Origin: Arabidopsis thaliana
Lineage: Eukaryota > Streptophyta > Magnoliopsida > Brassicales > Brassicaceae
Reading direction: 5' to 3'
Length of the DNA: 64,000 nt
Assembly: GCF_000001735.4 (NCBI RefSeq)
Contig: NC_003070.9
Location: 5,828,001 to 5,892,000 of the forward strand
Part shown: positions 50,493 through 63,374 of the stretch, piece after piece
Layout: each line of letters starts with the position of its first letter
How positions within the stretch are numbered: the first letter of the stretch is position 1
The notes under the pieces: generated by a model
Seen by the model: the letters and a program-made list of their open reading frames with translations, nothing else
The model's database searches: none
What the model was told of the DNA's origin: nothing
Made by a program: the position numbers and the translations under genes

Positions 50493-51871
50493 ATGGAGAA
50501 AAGTAATGATCATGACAAGGCTAGCCACGGCGGCTCCGGTGGTGGTGCCACGGAGAAGTGGGAGGAGACTAGCCTCGGAATCCGAACTGCCGAGACAATG
50601 CTCCGGTTAGCTCCGGTGGGCCTTTGTGTTGCAGCACTTGTTGTCATGCTTAAGGACTCTGAGACTAATGAGTTCGGTTCAATTTCTTACTCCAATCTCA
50701 CAGCCTTTAGGTACGTATCTTCTCCATACACATATATTAACTGTTCATCTTCAAGATGTAGAGTTATTTCTTCTTGCATACTATTTACAATTAGGGTTTA
50801 TATGTTGTGAGATGGTGTGGCGAAGTTTCACATGAAACACACAAAAAAAGTTCTAGTTTTAAGAAACTGACTGTAACTATGTGCATACATATTAGTATAT
50901 TACATATGTACATGTATATTAACCTATATCTACATATTTCACCAAAATTTGTAATCAGAATCCCAATATTTTCAGAATTAATTAAATTAATTTGGATCGT
51001 TAAACCAAACAAATTGTGCTGACTATGAAGACACGTCGAGCTTTTGGCCAGTTTCTAATTTGTTATTTGGTTTACCAGATTGATTATGACCGGTTTTGTA
51101 GTTGTAAACATTATGTTATCTTTATTGAACTTCCCAAACTTTTCCTTAAAATTTTGGCCCCAAATTTTCGTTCTTCTCATGAAACAAGCGGCTCTGATGA
51201 GTTAAATACAAAATGGAGAATTTTTACTTTTGTCTAGGGCCCCAAAATGCTAGGCAAAGACACGTATTAGTCAAGCTACATTTGTTGGTTATCGAAGTTA
51301 GCATAGATAGGGTTTGATAAAGTATAGTCGAAATAAACTGTTTTTGTAAAAAAATATTGATTATCGGTAATGGTAATAATGTAATTACAAACTTAGGTAC
51401 TTGGTGCACGCAAATGGAATATGTGCAGGCTACTCTCTTCTATCAGCAGCCATTGCAGCGATGCCTCGTTCTTCTTCGACAATGCCTCGTGTTTGGACCT
51501 TCTTTTGTCTCGACCAGGTCTACTATTCAAAAAATTCGGTTATAAATGATCCACTGAAGTACAAAAATTAATTTCATAATGTTTTATTGTCTCAGCTTCT
51601 GACCTACCTGGTTCTTGCTGCTGGAGCTGTATCAGCTGAGGTTCTATACTTGGCTTACAATGGAGACTCAGCCATTACTTGGAGCGATGCATGTAGCTCC
51701 TATGGCGGTTTCTGTCATAGAGCCACTGCTTCTGTTATAATCACATTCTTTGTGGTTTGTTTCTACATCGTTCTCTCTCTAATCTCCTCTTATAAGCTCT
51801 TTACTCGCTTTGATCCTCCTTCCATTGTTGACTCCGCCAAGAATCTCGAAGTCGCTGTCTTCGGAAGTTAG
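50493..51871 (+). CDS. CASPL2A1: CASP-like membrane protein 2A1
   Basis: Four-helix plasma-membrane protein of the CASP-like family, related to the proteins that scaffold Casparian strip domains. Three exons (50493-50710, 51397-51517, 51596-51871) join to 204 aa, the known length. A Gly-rich cytosolic N-terminus leads to a first helix ([15 protein letters not shown]). The helices after exon 2 include [31 protein letters not shown] and [19 protein letters not shown]. The conserved pair of charged residues of CASPs, Arg in helix 1 and Asp in helix 3, appears as MLRLAP and LDQLLTYL. The second loop carries Cys in [11 protein letters not shown]. Physiological role not clear from sequence. Confidence 0.92.
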
Positions 51872-52501
51872 ATCCTCCATTTGCTCTTCAAGTACATCTA
51901 GTTTGTCATGTTTCAAATGTTGTGTGTTTTTAACTTTGGTCAAGAGAAAGAATGCTTATGTGTTTGCTCTTCTTTCATTGCTTTTCTTCCTATTACGACT
52001 CGTCTAACTAATTGAAGGGTATAAACAAGAGAATCATACGGAAAAAAAACACAAGTCGAATCATACAAAATTACCGGAGCCAAATTATCCTGAACACAAG
52101 TATACAACGGTTCAAAACACACATTGTCTTGTAAATTAATTTCAAGCAAACCAAAGTTGTTAATCCAGGATTATGATAAACAGCAAAAAAAAAAGGAGGA
52201 AGATACAACAAGAGTCTATAAGATTATTAAATAACAAGATTCAGCACTATCACCTTTGTTTAGGCAGTCTTTAACTTTTACTTACTACACAAACTTTTAC
52301 TTTAAATTCATAGAAACCCCAACGTTTATAGATCAGAGAGATTATAGTAACTTCTTTATTTGTACTGCAAAAAAAGGAAACCCAAGCTAAAGAGCCCTAA
52401 CCAAGTGTTGTTCAAGCTTATATGCTTCACCACACCAATATATATATATTGATTTCATCTGCAATTGTACCCTTTTGTTTTTATTCGCAAGCAAATTATT
52501 C
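51872..52501. other. Convergent 3' region CASPL2A1/ILP1
   Basis: 630 bp between converging genes. It contains both 3' UTRs and a TATATATAT run near 52439-52449. No gene was seen. Confidence 0.45.
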
Positions 52502-55500
52502 TTACTTTTTCCCATGGCTGCTGATAAAAGAGTGGCGTTTCAAGAGCTTCTGGGAAGGAGTTCGGTGATCATCCTACAAACAAAAGAGTTGAAACAAAGT
52601 TAGTGTTAGTGTCAGATCATCCTGAGAAGGAAGAAAATAAAGTAACGGATAAGTTGGTAACAAACCTTGCACAGAGATGCAGCTGATTCTGATTCCATTG
52701 TCTGGTTTTGAGGGTTTTCAAGCGACTGGAACGAATCAAGGGCATCAAGAGTTAGTTGCCACCCACAAACTGCCTCAGCAAAACCTGAAGAACCCGAGCT
52801 ATTGCTGCTACATCCAGCAGCAGCCACATTTTCATTAACCCAAGGACAGTAACAGTTATGATACTTTATTGGATCAAACTCCACAATATCATCATTGCTG
52901 TCTCCGTTTTGTGGCCCTGAAAAATGAAACAGCATATATTTATTACACTTTTTATAAGTGATGAAGTTTGGATATGTTTATCAACCATAAGAAGAAATTT
53001 ACAGACCTTGATCATTGGCAGTGTAACTAGATCCGGGGAGTGCAAAGCCAGCGTTGAGGGGAGACTCCCAAGTCTGGGTCACTTCTTCTTTAGATGCTTC
53101 ATAACCAGAACACACTATCGCATTGCAAGACAAAGATGGATGAACACTGTCATCGTTGATCAACACATTTATGTTACTCATCTTTTCACCACTTTCAACA
53201 GATTCAGCCTTCAATGAATCAACTATTTTAGAACCACTATCCGCCCTTACAACAGACTGAGACACCCTATCTTGACTATCCCCAAGCCTACCTTCTCGAT
53301 CCATTTCTGCAGGAACAAAATCATCAGTAAGGCCTTGGTCTGGTGCGAATTCACCGCTTTGTCCTAGATTCTCTATGACTTCTGCAACTGGTTCCATGTC
53401 TCCCACAACGCTATCTCCCCTATGGACTGAAACGTCAGCTCCGTGTATTTCTGCCTCGTGACTTGCACCCATTCCGACACTACCCCCACTGACACCTAAA
53501 CTTGGTCCATCTCTTCCCTGGGCAGTGACAGTCTCTGTGTTGAGTACTTCCTCACCGTCATTTATGCTGCTAATGCCTTGTTCAGCATTAAACCGAACAG
53601 GAGCTGGTTGGAAGCATGCACTCTGCTGAGCTTGATTGCTGAAATTCAGTTCCGAAGGATCATTGAAGTCAGCACTTTGAGCTGTCGCCACAGAGGGATA
53701 ATTTATGTCATCAAAATCCCCTGGATGGTTTTCCACACTTTCCATAGAATCGTCATTGGCACTGTGGCAAATTGTATCCATTGCAATGACAGAGGAAGCA
53801 CGTGTGGAGTCTCTGGCACCTGGAAAAGCCATAACTTGTTCATTTCCTTCACTAAATGGGTCACTTCTATTTACTTCCCTCTCGTTTTCAGCATCCAGTG
53901 AGTGACTTGGCCCCCCTACTGATAAATCTCGCCCATACAAGAAAGGATAAGCTTCATGCGCATCAGAACCTCGGGTACGCTTTGAAGGCCCTGCTGAATC
54001 ATCATTAACCTCGTCACCGTCACGGTCGACAACAGTGCCTTCAACACTATCTGCACGTTGTATTCGTAGATAAGGCCTATCAACAGTGCTTCCACCATCA
54101 TCCAGGCTCCGTTTACGAGTACTAGGCCCTCGTGATTCATATGAAGCAGCACGATCACCAACCTCACTTCCTGAAGGCTGCCTCCACAACACTTCCTTTC
54201 CTCTATCACTAAATTGGTAATTATCACGGGTCACAGACATGTTCAGCTGCGCAGAGGATGATGCACCAGCTGCATTTTGATAAAAGCTTAGACCTACATT
54301 TGATACTAATCTTCTCTTAACTGAAGTTTCAGCCTCGTCAACATCTTCATTTTGCTGCTGTCCCATGCCTTCATTAGCAAACCATCCATTGATTCCACTT
54401 GTTGCGCTAGTGCCACGTGTCACTCCCATTTTCTTACTCGTTTCAGGAAGATTGGCATTTATAGCAGCAAACGGAACCGGCCGAGAAGTGGTCATGAAAT
54501 CACAAATTCTGACGGTTACACCACATAAACTACAATCCAGTAAAGGTAATCTGGATTCTGACTTATATTCTGGACCCAAAACTTCATAATTTCCAGAGGC
54601 TTTTCGGGATGAAGCCGAGAATTGTTTCCTGCTTGGACCAGGATCTTGCAGACGACTTTGATTTCTAGCCGGTCCAGAAGGGCACCCATTTCTAGCTGAT
54701 TGGGCAGAATGTTCTTCACAATCTTGGATATTTGGAAGCCATCTAGGCTCCCATCCACATAGGCTTATCAGCTTTTGAGCCTACAAGATAAAACATAAAT
54801 TAAGAAACAATAGTAGTTTATGGCTAGTAAGTTTGATATTCCTGAATCCTGAGTTCTTACGCGAGAGTAATTACTGAAAGCCTCTTCTTTGTACGTTTCT
54901 GCAGCTGATATATTGTCCATTCTGAAACTGAGATCATCATTGGCATGTGCCAAAAGGCGGTCAATTTGTGGTCGTCTTGAAGCACGCATCTGGTCAATTG
55001 CAGATGGCGAAACAATTGGTAGAGAATAGAATTGTAGGAGCCCATCACAACGATCCTTGTAACCTCCAATCAAGGCTGATGGAGGAGTTGGAGGAAACTG
55101 AACTAAGCTTTCTGAACAACTTTTTCCTACCCAAGGACAAGAGCTCTCATGTGCATCATCAAGCTGCTTAGAGAATTTTTCTCCGGTGGTATCAGCTGCT
55201 CATCAAAGATGGATGAGGAATATAAAATGTTAGCAGCATATAACGAGGCTGATTCATGAATAATGATCTTTTGTGCTTAAATGACAGCGAAATAGTTAAA
55301 ATCTTTCATTGTAGATGTTGGTAAACTGACCAAAACTCTTGGCTCTTAAGATACTCATAAAGAGTGTCAGATACTATCTTTTTCCGTACAGTATAAGAGA
55401 AAGATGAATACTTAAATGTTAAGAAGACGAATACTTAAATGATATCCCCCCACCCCTTGATTCCAAGAAGAAAAAGAAGATAAGTTAGGTTACAGTAACA

Positions 55501-56657
55501 AGAACTGACCTTCGGGAGGATTCAACGAATCTTGTGGAGGGGAGTATTGTAGAATGGACCCACAGTATTCACATTGAAGTTTGTCCAGATCAACACTAAC
55601 CCAGCCTTTCTGAGCACAAGCCAAAGAACTAGCTGTCTGTAAACAGAGATTACCAAAGCAGGACACCCCTTTAATCAAACAGCATTTCATTGAACCAGTT
55701 GAAACTTGCAACAAATATCAAAGGAGATAGAAAGGACCAATCCAAAGTAGAGAAAGAATAAAAAGTAATAAGCCCACAAATGAGATAACCTAGCTATTCT
55801 TCCTCATGTTTCCATTCCAGGTTATCTTTAATACATCAGTCCCTCAGATTGAATTCTGAATATAAAGGACCATTAAATATACTGTTGGATTCACCTATAG
55901 CAAATTTATTTGAGCCAAAAAAGAACTACAGGAGGATATTTGCCAAGTTTATCAATCAGCATTCAGTCCAAATTTTGTTTTTCGCATCACTAAATTCACT
56001 AGCTCTAGGATAACTGGACTTTTTGCTAGGATATGCACTACGGATTTTCCAAAGAAATATAGTTTGCTGAGAGTGGAAAAATGAATTTGCATGTGAAAGA
56101 GCAAATAACGAGAAAACAAGAGTCATACTTTGGGCTTCCCAAGCCAATTTGAAGGCTTGAAAGTGGCAAGACGTCGAAGTAAATCTCCTCTATCCCATGT
56201 TCTACACGAACGCACTGATAATGCCAGTCCATGACCTGTCCAGTCAACACTGCCAGCGTTTACCAGAACAGCTGGAGATGATGCCCCTGCAGAGCTGCAC
56301 ATTGATTCAATTGAATTCAATCGTCGATATCCAAAAGAGCAAAACTTACAGAAAACTAAAAGCACCGCAAGCAAAATTAAGATGCAAATCTCAAACAACG
56401 AACCCTAGATATATCTCGTCTCAGCTCAAATTCAACAAATCGAATTCAAACTAACTCATAATTTCACACTTCTGAAACTCGATCTGCGTTAAAATGGGGA
56501 CGAACCTAGCAGCAGCAGTTTGAGGAGGAGAAGGCGATCTAGCACGTCGTCGGAACCTATCAACGGGAGTAGCAGAGGCGGAAGCAGAAGCTGAGGCTAC
56601 ACTGTTCCGATTACTTCTAGGGTTTACGTTCTGCGAGCTCACATCCTCTTCCTTCAT
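52502..56657 (-). CDS. ILP1: IAP-like protein 1 (C3HC zinc finger, NIPA-like)
   Basis: Nuclear C3HC-zinc-finger protein related to animal NIPA/ZC3HC1 and described in Arabidopsis as an IAP-like protein opposing cell death. Seven exons (56506-56657, 56129-56294, 55510-55636, 54861-55195, 53007-54780, 52666-52916, 52502-52573) join to exactly 958 aa. The BIR-like zinc site is C128-x2-C131-x32-H164-x3-C168 (CEYC and HESSC), preceded by ACAQKGW and RLATFKPSNW. A second CSLC-type patch lies near the start of exon 5 (LLDCSLCGVTVRICDF), within the Rsm1-like region. The 591-residue exon 5 is largely low-complexity acidic/Ser-rich. A basic signal KGKRHSF-like stretch (KLLKRHSF) closes the protein. Confidence 0.92.
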
Positions 56658-57382
56658 CCTCCTTCGTCAACGACACACACTCTCTCTCTATATCGGGCCT
56701 TCTTCACTTTTTCAACAGAGAGTAGGCAATAGAAAGAGAAATCTTGAGGTCTCAAATGACAAATCTCTCTCTTGACGTTATTTAATATTTATTAAATTTA
56801 GTATTAAATGCTCTGTTACTTATCGATAATATTAAATACTTTTAATTTGTTAATGACGAATTTGCCCCTATATTTACAATATACGGCTTAAATGTAGCCA
56901 CGTGTGTCTATCACGCAGAAGTTTCCGGGTCTGATTTTATAAATGGGCTTTAGAGACGAGCCCAATAGCCTTACTTTTCAGACAAACAAAAGTGTTTTTT
57001 TTTTTTGTTAGCTAAAATATTTATGGATTTTAATTTTAATTTTGTAAGTTGGCCTTATCGGAAATCCGCGAAAATTCCAGGCATAGAAGCAGCCACACCC
57101 ACACAAGCTCAAGTTCAAAGTTATCTCCGCACTCTCTTCTTCTTCTTCCTCCTTCACTTATCTTCTTCTTCCTCTCTCTCTTTCTCTCACCATATATCTA
57201 AATTGCTCATCGATTCTCAATTCAGCTTCATGCTTTCGGATTTGATTCGTCGATAACCCCAATTTCTTTACAAAGTTGAAGTTTTTATGTCATTTCTGGT
57301 TCGAAATTCGTTGCAATTGGAATGAGATAAAGTCTCTGAATTTGCTATCGCTTTGTTTTATTCGTTTTCTGTTTTTTTTGAG
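56658..57382. promoter_or_regulatory. Bidirectional ILP1/FUG1 promoter region
   Basis: Divergent spacer of 725 bp, including both leaders. Site II elements at 56944-56949 (TGGGCT) and 56959-56964 (AGCCCA) are in opposite orientation near the centre, and CACGTG lies at 56900-56905. The CT-rich stretch at 57125-57195 is probably the FUG1 leader. No TATA box; both genes are housekeeping in type. Confidence 0.5.
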
Positions 57383-60300
57383 ATGCCATCGATGCTTGTT
57401 CTCGTCGGCACAATGCCGTCCTTGGCTTCTCTGGTTAGTCTAGGTGGTGCTTGTGCAAGCGTTTCTGGAACGAGTTCTTCGGATGCATCGTATGCTTTAG
57501 TTAAGAGGGTTTCTTTGTCAAGGAGAAGTGTTAAGGGGACTAAGAAATGGCTGTGTAGATATTCTGTTTCGTCTTCAACTACTACTACTACTGCTGACTT
57601 CATTGCTGACCAAAACAACAACTCAGTTTCTATAGATTCTAACTCGTTTAGGGGGAGTAAAGATGGGGATGATAGTGAGGTTGTGCTGAAGCAGACTCCT
57701 AAACCTGTCTTGAAACCCCCTGTGGCAAGGGTAGAAAGAGGTTTGGGGGTGAATACTGCTCCTTGGAGTAAAGATTTGTCGAATGGGGGTAAGTTTGATG
57801 GAGAAGAAGAGAGGAATAAGGTTATTGAATCTCTTGGTGAAGTTTTAGATAAAGCTGAGAAGTTGGAAATTCCGAAACCGGGTAACAAAGAGGGTGGTGA
57901 GGCTGTTAAGCCGTCACAGCCTAGTGCCAACAGTAGTAACTCAAGAAATGGTAGCTATGCGAATGCGAGTGATGGAGGAACAAGGAAGACGAAAACCATG
58001 AAGAGTGTGTGGCGTAAGGGCGATGCTGTTGCTGCTGTGCAAAAAGTTGTTAAGGAATCACCTAAAATTTTTAATAGAGGAGTGCAGACCGAACCTAGAA
58101 CGAGAGAAGAGGGAGAGGTGAATGCCAAAGCAGGCACTCCATTGGCACCACCTCAGCCACCTTTTAGACCTCAACCGCCTGTAAGACCCCAGCCAATGTT
58201 ACAAGGGAAGCCTATGGTAGCTCCACCCGTAAAGAAATCACCCATCTTAAAAGATCTTGGTATGGCAGCAAAACCTTTAGTTTCTGAAGAAGTTGATTCT
58301 AGCGTTAAAAGTAAAGAAAGGAAGCCTATTTTGGTTGACAAATTTGCTTCGAAGAAAAAAGGTGTTGATCCTGCGGCCTCTCAGGCTGTGTTAGCTCCTA
58401 CTAAGCCTGGAAAGGGTCCTCCCTCTAACAAGTTCAGAGTTGAGCACCGTAATAAAAAAAATGCATCAGCTAGTCCAAGACGAAGAATTGTTGCTGAAGA
58501 CGACGGCGACGATGATGCATCCATTTCTCGATCAGGTAGAAAAGGGAGAAAATGGAGTAAAGCTAGTAGGAAGGCTGTAAGACTCCAGGCTGCAAAAGAC
58601 GCAGCACCTGTCAAAGCTGAAATCTTAGAGGTAGAGGAAGAAGGCATGTCCATCGAGGATTTGGCTTACAACCTAGCCATCGGAGAAGGTGACATCCTTG
58701 GGTACCTATATTCAAAAGGGATTAGACCTGATGGTGTGCACACTTTGGACCGCGAGATGGTGAAGATGATTTGTAGAGATTACGATGTTGAGGTCCTTGA
58801 TGCTGATTCAGTTAAAGTAGAAGAGATGGCAAAGAAAAGGCAAACTTTTGATGAAGAAGATTTGGACAAGTTAGAGGACAGACCTCCTGTCATAACGATA
58901 ATGGGTCATGTGGACCATGGAAAGGTAGGCACAGTTTGCATTGCCTTTTTTTTGTTCTCATGTCCTACTCGCCCTTAAAAGGATATATAGAGTCCTATTT
59001 TTTAGCAGTAGGTTGTTCCTAATGCATTTGCTGCCTATTTTGCAGACCACTCTTCTCGACTATATCAGAAAAAGCAAGGTATGGATGAGATTAGCTATTA
59101 ATTTGCCTTTTATTATTTAAGAAATTTCATTGTGGCCTCTTCAGTTTCTTATCATTTCTAAAGCATGGCTACTGGCAATTAATGTTTGTTCATTTGCTTA
59201 TTGTCAAGATTAGTGCTAAGTAGCGTTGTCAGCTAATCTCCCTTCGCTGGATACATGCAGGTTGCTGCGTCAGAAGCAGGAGGAATTACACAAGGAATTG
59301 GTGCATATAAGGTGTCAGTGCCTGTTGATGGAAAGTTGCAGTCCTGCGTTTTCCTTGATACTCCTGGACATGAGGTAGATTCTTTTTCTTGCAATTGAAT
59401 CTTCGCATGTTCATTTCTGATGCTGAAGTATCATTAATTATACTTCATGAGCTTTCTTACATGTAGCATGTTTATTGACTATCTCACATCTATTGCTAGG
59501 CATACCATAGTTTTACTCATCTTACTTTTATGTCCTCATCTAGGCATTTGGTGCAATGAGAGCTCGCGGAGCACGAGTCACTGACATTGCAATCATTGTG
59601 GTTGCTGCTGATGATGGAATTCGTCCTCAAACAAATGAAGCAATAGCTCACGCAAAGGCTGCTGCTGTACCAATAGTTATAGCTATAAATAAGGTATTTT
59701 GTTATTCTTCTTTACCTTGGGTATATGTAAGTTTCTCCCAGTCTTATTCATTTCATGTTCCAGATAGATAAAGAAGGAGCTAGTCCAGATAGAGTGATGC
59801 AAGAGCTTTCTTCAATTGGTTTGATGCCTGAAGATTGGGGTGGTGATGTTCCAATGGTTCAGGTTGGAATACATACTTTCATCACGTATATGTTTTAGGG
59901 TCCAAATGTTCCATGGGTTCTCATATCATGCTCTATATTTGCCTTTGACAGATCAGTGCTTTGAAAGGGGAAAATGTCGATGATCTGTTGGAAACTGTCA
60001 TGCTTGTTGCAGAGGTTAGTTTGTTATTCATCCCATGATAACAGGTTTGCTTGATTTTTCCGTTTCTGTTTTCGGTAGATGCATAATGAAGCTCAATTTT
60101 GTTCTCTTCATGTAAGCACTACATAGTGGCTACGAAATGACTTACATAATTGCTCCAAAGTCGGCCCAAAATCTTGTTTTATGGAGGGCTAAAGACTAAT
60201 AACGCTTACATAAATTCATTTTTTTTTTCTCCCACTTTCTGCTTTTGCTTCTCAATTAGCTTTTGCTTGTGGGCTGACTGTATTTTGCTGTTTCAGCTTC

Positions 60301-62165
60301 AAGAGTTGAAAGCAAATCCACACAGAAATGCCAAGGGCATTGTAATCGAGGCTGGACTTGATAAAGCAAAAGGACCATTTGCGACGTTCATTGTTCAGAA
60401 GGGGACTTTGAAAAGAGGGGATGTTGTTGTTTGCGGAGAAGCTTTCGGAAAGGTCTATCCCAAATTTGGGTTTTCCTCAAGTCACATTGCGCAGATGATA
60501 TATAATCGCTAAAAACTTACCTACTTTGGTCTTGCTCTGTTTCTGTGTTTAGGTACGAGCTTTATTTGATCACAGTGGGGAACGAGTTGATGAAGCTGGA
60601 CCCTCCATACCTGTACAGGTTTGTAGTTTCATAATCTACCCTAAGTTAAACGTCATTGCACACAAACGTCATTGCAAACGTCATTGCACACAAACGTCAT
60701 GTTTATTTTCTTGGTGACAGGATTTTGATACTATGTTCTCATGTATAGATGATTTAGATATCTAATTTGAGGATCTAAAATACATTTGCAGGTGATTGGT
60801 TTAAATAATGTCCCCATTGCTGGTGATGAATTTGAGATCGTCTCTTCCCTTGATGTGGCGCGGGAGATGGCAGAGGCACGTGCGGTATCACTACGAGATG
60901 AAAGAATATCTGCAAAGGCTGGGGATGGAAAGGTCACGCTTTCCTCCTTAGCTTCTGCTGTATCAGCGAAAAAGATGTCAGGCTTAGATTTGCATCAGCT
61001 TAATATCATCTTGAAGGTCGATGTACAGGTAAATAGTCACTTTGGATTCATCCACTCATCGCCTTAAACATTTTGGTTTCCTCTGTCTCTTCTTATTTAT
61101 GCTGATGCAAATCATCAATGTGACTACTAGGGATCCATTGAAGCTGTAAGACAAGCCCTTCAAGTCCTCCCTCAGGAGAATGTCACCTTGAAATTCTTGC
61201 TACAAGCAACAGGGGATGTGAGCAACAGTGATGTTGATCTAGCATCAGCGAGTGAAGCTATCGTTTTTGGATTTAATGTCAAAGCGTCTGGTTCTGTTAA
61301 GAAAGCTGCAGAAAACAAAGGTGTTGAAATCCGACTATATAGAGTTATATATGAGCTTATTGACGATGTGCGAAACGCAATGGAAGGACTTCTTGAGTCT
61401 GTTGAGGTTAGCATTGATTTCTTTAGCAATTTGAAGCGTTTTGTTATTGCCTAATCTGATCAGCATTTCTCATCATTGTTTTGTCTTCTTTCCACATGAG
61501 TTGGCATAACAACTGTTTTTATTGTTGGGTTGAATAATTGAATTGCCTGAAAAGGAAACCTCTGTATCATGTCATAGATTATCATAAAAACATAGGTTTT
61601 AGTCTCACTTCATGAGCCTTTTTGGAGTTTTGAAACTGAAGATTCATGTGGCTGTTGATATTTGATAGGAACAAATCCCAATTGGCTCAGCAGAAGTTCG
61701 AGCTACTTTCAGCAGTGGAAGTGGTCGTGTGGCTGGATGCATGGTGAATGAAGGAAAATTTGTCAAAGATTGTGGCATCAGGGTGGTCCGGAAGGGTAAA
61801 ACTGTCCATGTCGGTGTTCTTGATTCTCTTAAACGGGTTAAAGAAAACGTGAAAGAGGTAAACTATCAACTTCCGTCTTACATGCATAGAACATGGAAGG
61901 AGAAAGTAGAGTCATACTAAACTATCGACTTCCATTTCACACGCTGAAATATGTCCAAATCTAAACCAAATTTTGACTTATCAACCTTTTCAACTTTCTT
62001 ACTTGGTAGGTGAGTGCTGGATTAGAATGTGGTATTGGTATGGATGACTACGATGATTGGATAGAAGGAGACATCATCGAGGCCTTTAACGCAGTTCAAA
62101 AGAGGCGAACGCTAGAAGAAGCATCAGCTTCAATGTCTGCTGCGATTGAAGAGGCTGGAGTTTAA
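57383..62165 (+). CDS. FUG1: Chloroplast translation initiation factor IF-2
   Basis: Bacterial-type IF-2 GTPase that places initiator fMet-tRNA on the plastid ribosome; loss is embryo-lethal and weak alleles suppress leaf variegation. Twelve exons (57383-58924, 59046-59078, 59261-59374, 59544-59693, 59764-59862, 59952-60014, 60297-60452, 60553-60618, 60792-61028, 61131-61406, 61669-61857, 62010-62165) join to 1026 aa, the known length. A transit peptide and a Pro/Lys-rich N-terminal domain precede the IF2_N segment ([20 protein letters not shown]). GTPase motifs: GHVDHGKTT (508-516, split by intron 1), [14 protein letters not shown] (558-563), NKID (612-615) and SALKG (648-652). Domains II-IV follow, to the C-terminus EEAGV. 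Every intron is phase 0. Confidence 0.96.
60648..60700 (+). repeat. Short tandem repeat in FUG1 intron 8
   Basis: Four consecutive units beginning AAACGTCATTGC start at 60648, 60664, 60676 and 60692; units 1 and 3 carry an extra ACAC. Each contains ACGTCA, a bZIP-type core, but the intronic location makes chance expansion the simpler explanation. Confidence 0.8.
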
Positions 62166-63000
62166 TTGTGATCCAGGTTTTGCTTCTAAAGTCATCAAAG
62201 AAACTCAAGCAAACAACAAAATCAGACTCTCAGGGTAAGATTTTTGGTCACACAACAGTTGGTTGGTACATTGTTTGTAATGGTCTCATTTTGTACATGG
62301 CAAATGTTCCTACATTTGGTTGATTGATGTAGGAAGAAAAAAATGAACCAAATATAACAATATTATCTTGAAAAAAGTCCTTTATAATGTCTATAAATTC
62401 ATTACTTTATGTGTTGTATACTATTTGGTTTCGCTCAAAGCCTTAAAAATCGATTATATGTTTCATTGATATGTCATGTGGAAGCTCAACAACTTACCCG
62501 TTAAAAGATTGTGATTTGTGAGCATTTGTTAAATTCACCCAAAATTCATACAAAAACTCAGTAAAACTCAAATCATTCAAAATATTTAGTTAAATATGCC
62601 TTTTTTTTTTTTTTTAATATGCCTTCTTAATTTTGACGAAAATACGCTTGTAAATTAAAGATGAGAGGATGGATAGAGATTGAGATGAGAAAGGGGTAAA
62701 AGTGTAAGAACATAGCTTGAGTGGCAAATTAACAGACAACAAGATGGGCGCGAAAAAGACAGCAATGACTTCCACTTGTGTGTGCGTGCGTGGCTCTTTA
62801 ACGGTCAACGATAAAAATCATGAGCTCACAGACTCCAACGCTCTCTCACACCCATCACCAAGAAATTAAAGCAAACAATACACTTTAAAGATCATTGTCC
62901 TGAATCATCCATCCTTTTTCACGTGTCGTCTTCATCAAATCCTCACCGTCCCAACAAACAAAATCCTCTGTTTTCTTCTATTGACAACCCAGAGAAACAC
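62166..63000. promoter_or_regulatory. FUG1 3' end and LRR-kinase promoter
   Basis: FUG1 3' UTR followed by AT-rich spacer and the upstream region of the receptor kinase. CACGTG lies at 62920-62925 (TTTTTCACGTGTCG). No gene was seen. Confidence 0.4.
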
Positions 63001-63006
63001 TATAAA
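63001..63006 (+). promoter_or_regulatory. TATA box of the LRR receptor kinase
   Basis: TATAAA in CACTATAAAGGATCCC lies about 370 nt before the ATG. It implies a leader of about 340 nt that includes a T17-19 run near 63307-63324. Confidence 0.5.
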
Positions 63007-63374
63007 GGATCCCAACATTTTTATTCAATGGATCTGTACTACAAACCCACACGTGATTTGAAACCACTTGCAGCTCAAAAATATGATGAACCAAATCGGA
63101 GAAAGAGACGATGTCGTCGACAAAGAGAATTAAAAACAGAGTTGACTTATTGTAGAGACAGAGAGAGACCTTTCCAAAGTGTTTTGCAGATAGTCTTCCT
63201 TGATCAATCAAAGTCAGTCTTTTTTGCCCATCTCAATCTCATCTTTTTACCTTTTAACCAAAACCATTCCGTGACTGCCCAAATCGACGTTTCGTTTCGC
63301 CATTCTTTTTTTTTTTTTTTTTTCATATGTGTTCAGCGATCACTCTGTGTTCTTACCAAAGCTAACTTGTAAAA

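Noticed and set aside
57353-57382. N-terminal extension of FUG1 by 10 codons
   Set aside because: It would begin at a non-ATG codon; the ATG at 57383 gives the expected 1026 aa.
62923-63372. Open frame of about 149 codons before the LRR receptor kinase
   Set aside because: It begins at a non-ATG codon, runs through the TATA box, leader and poly-T tract, and stops right before the true start.
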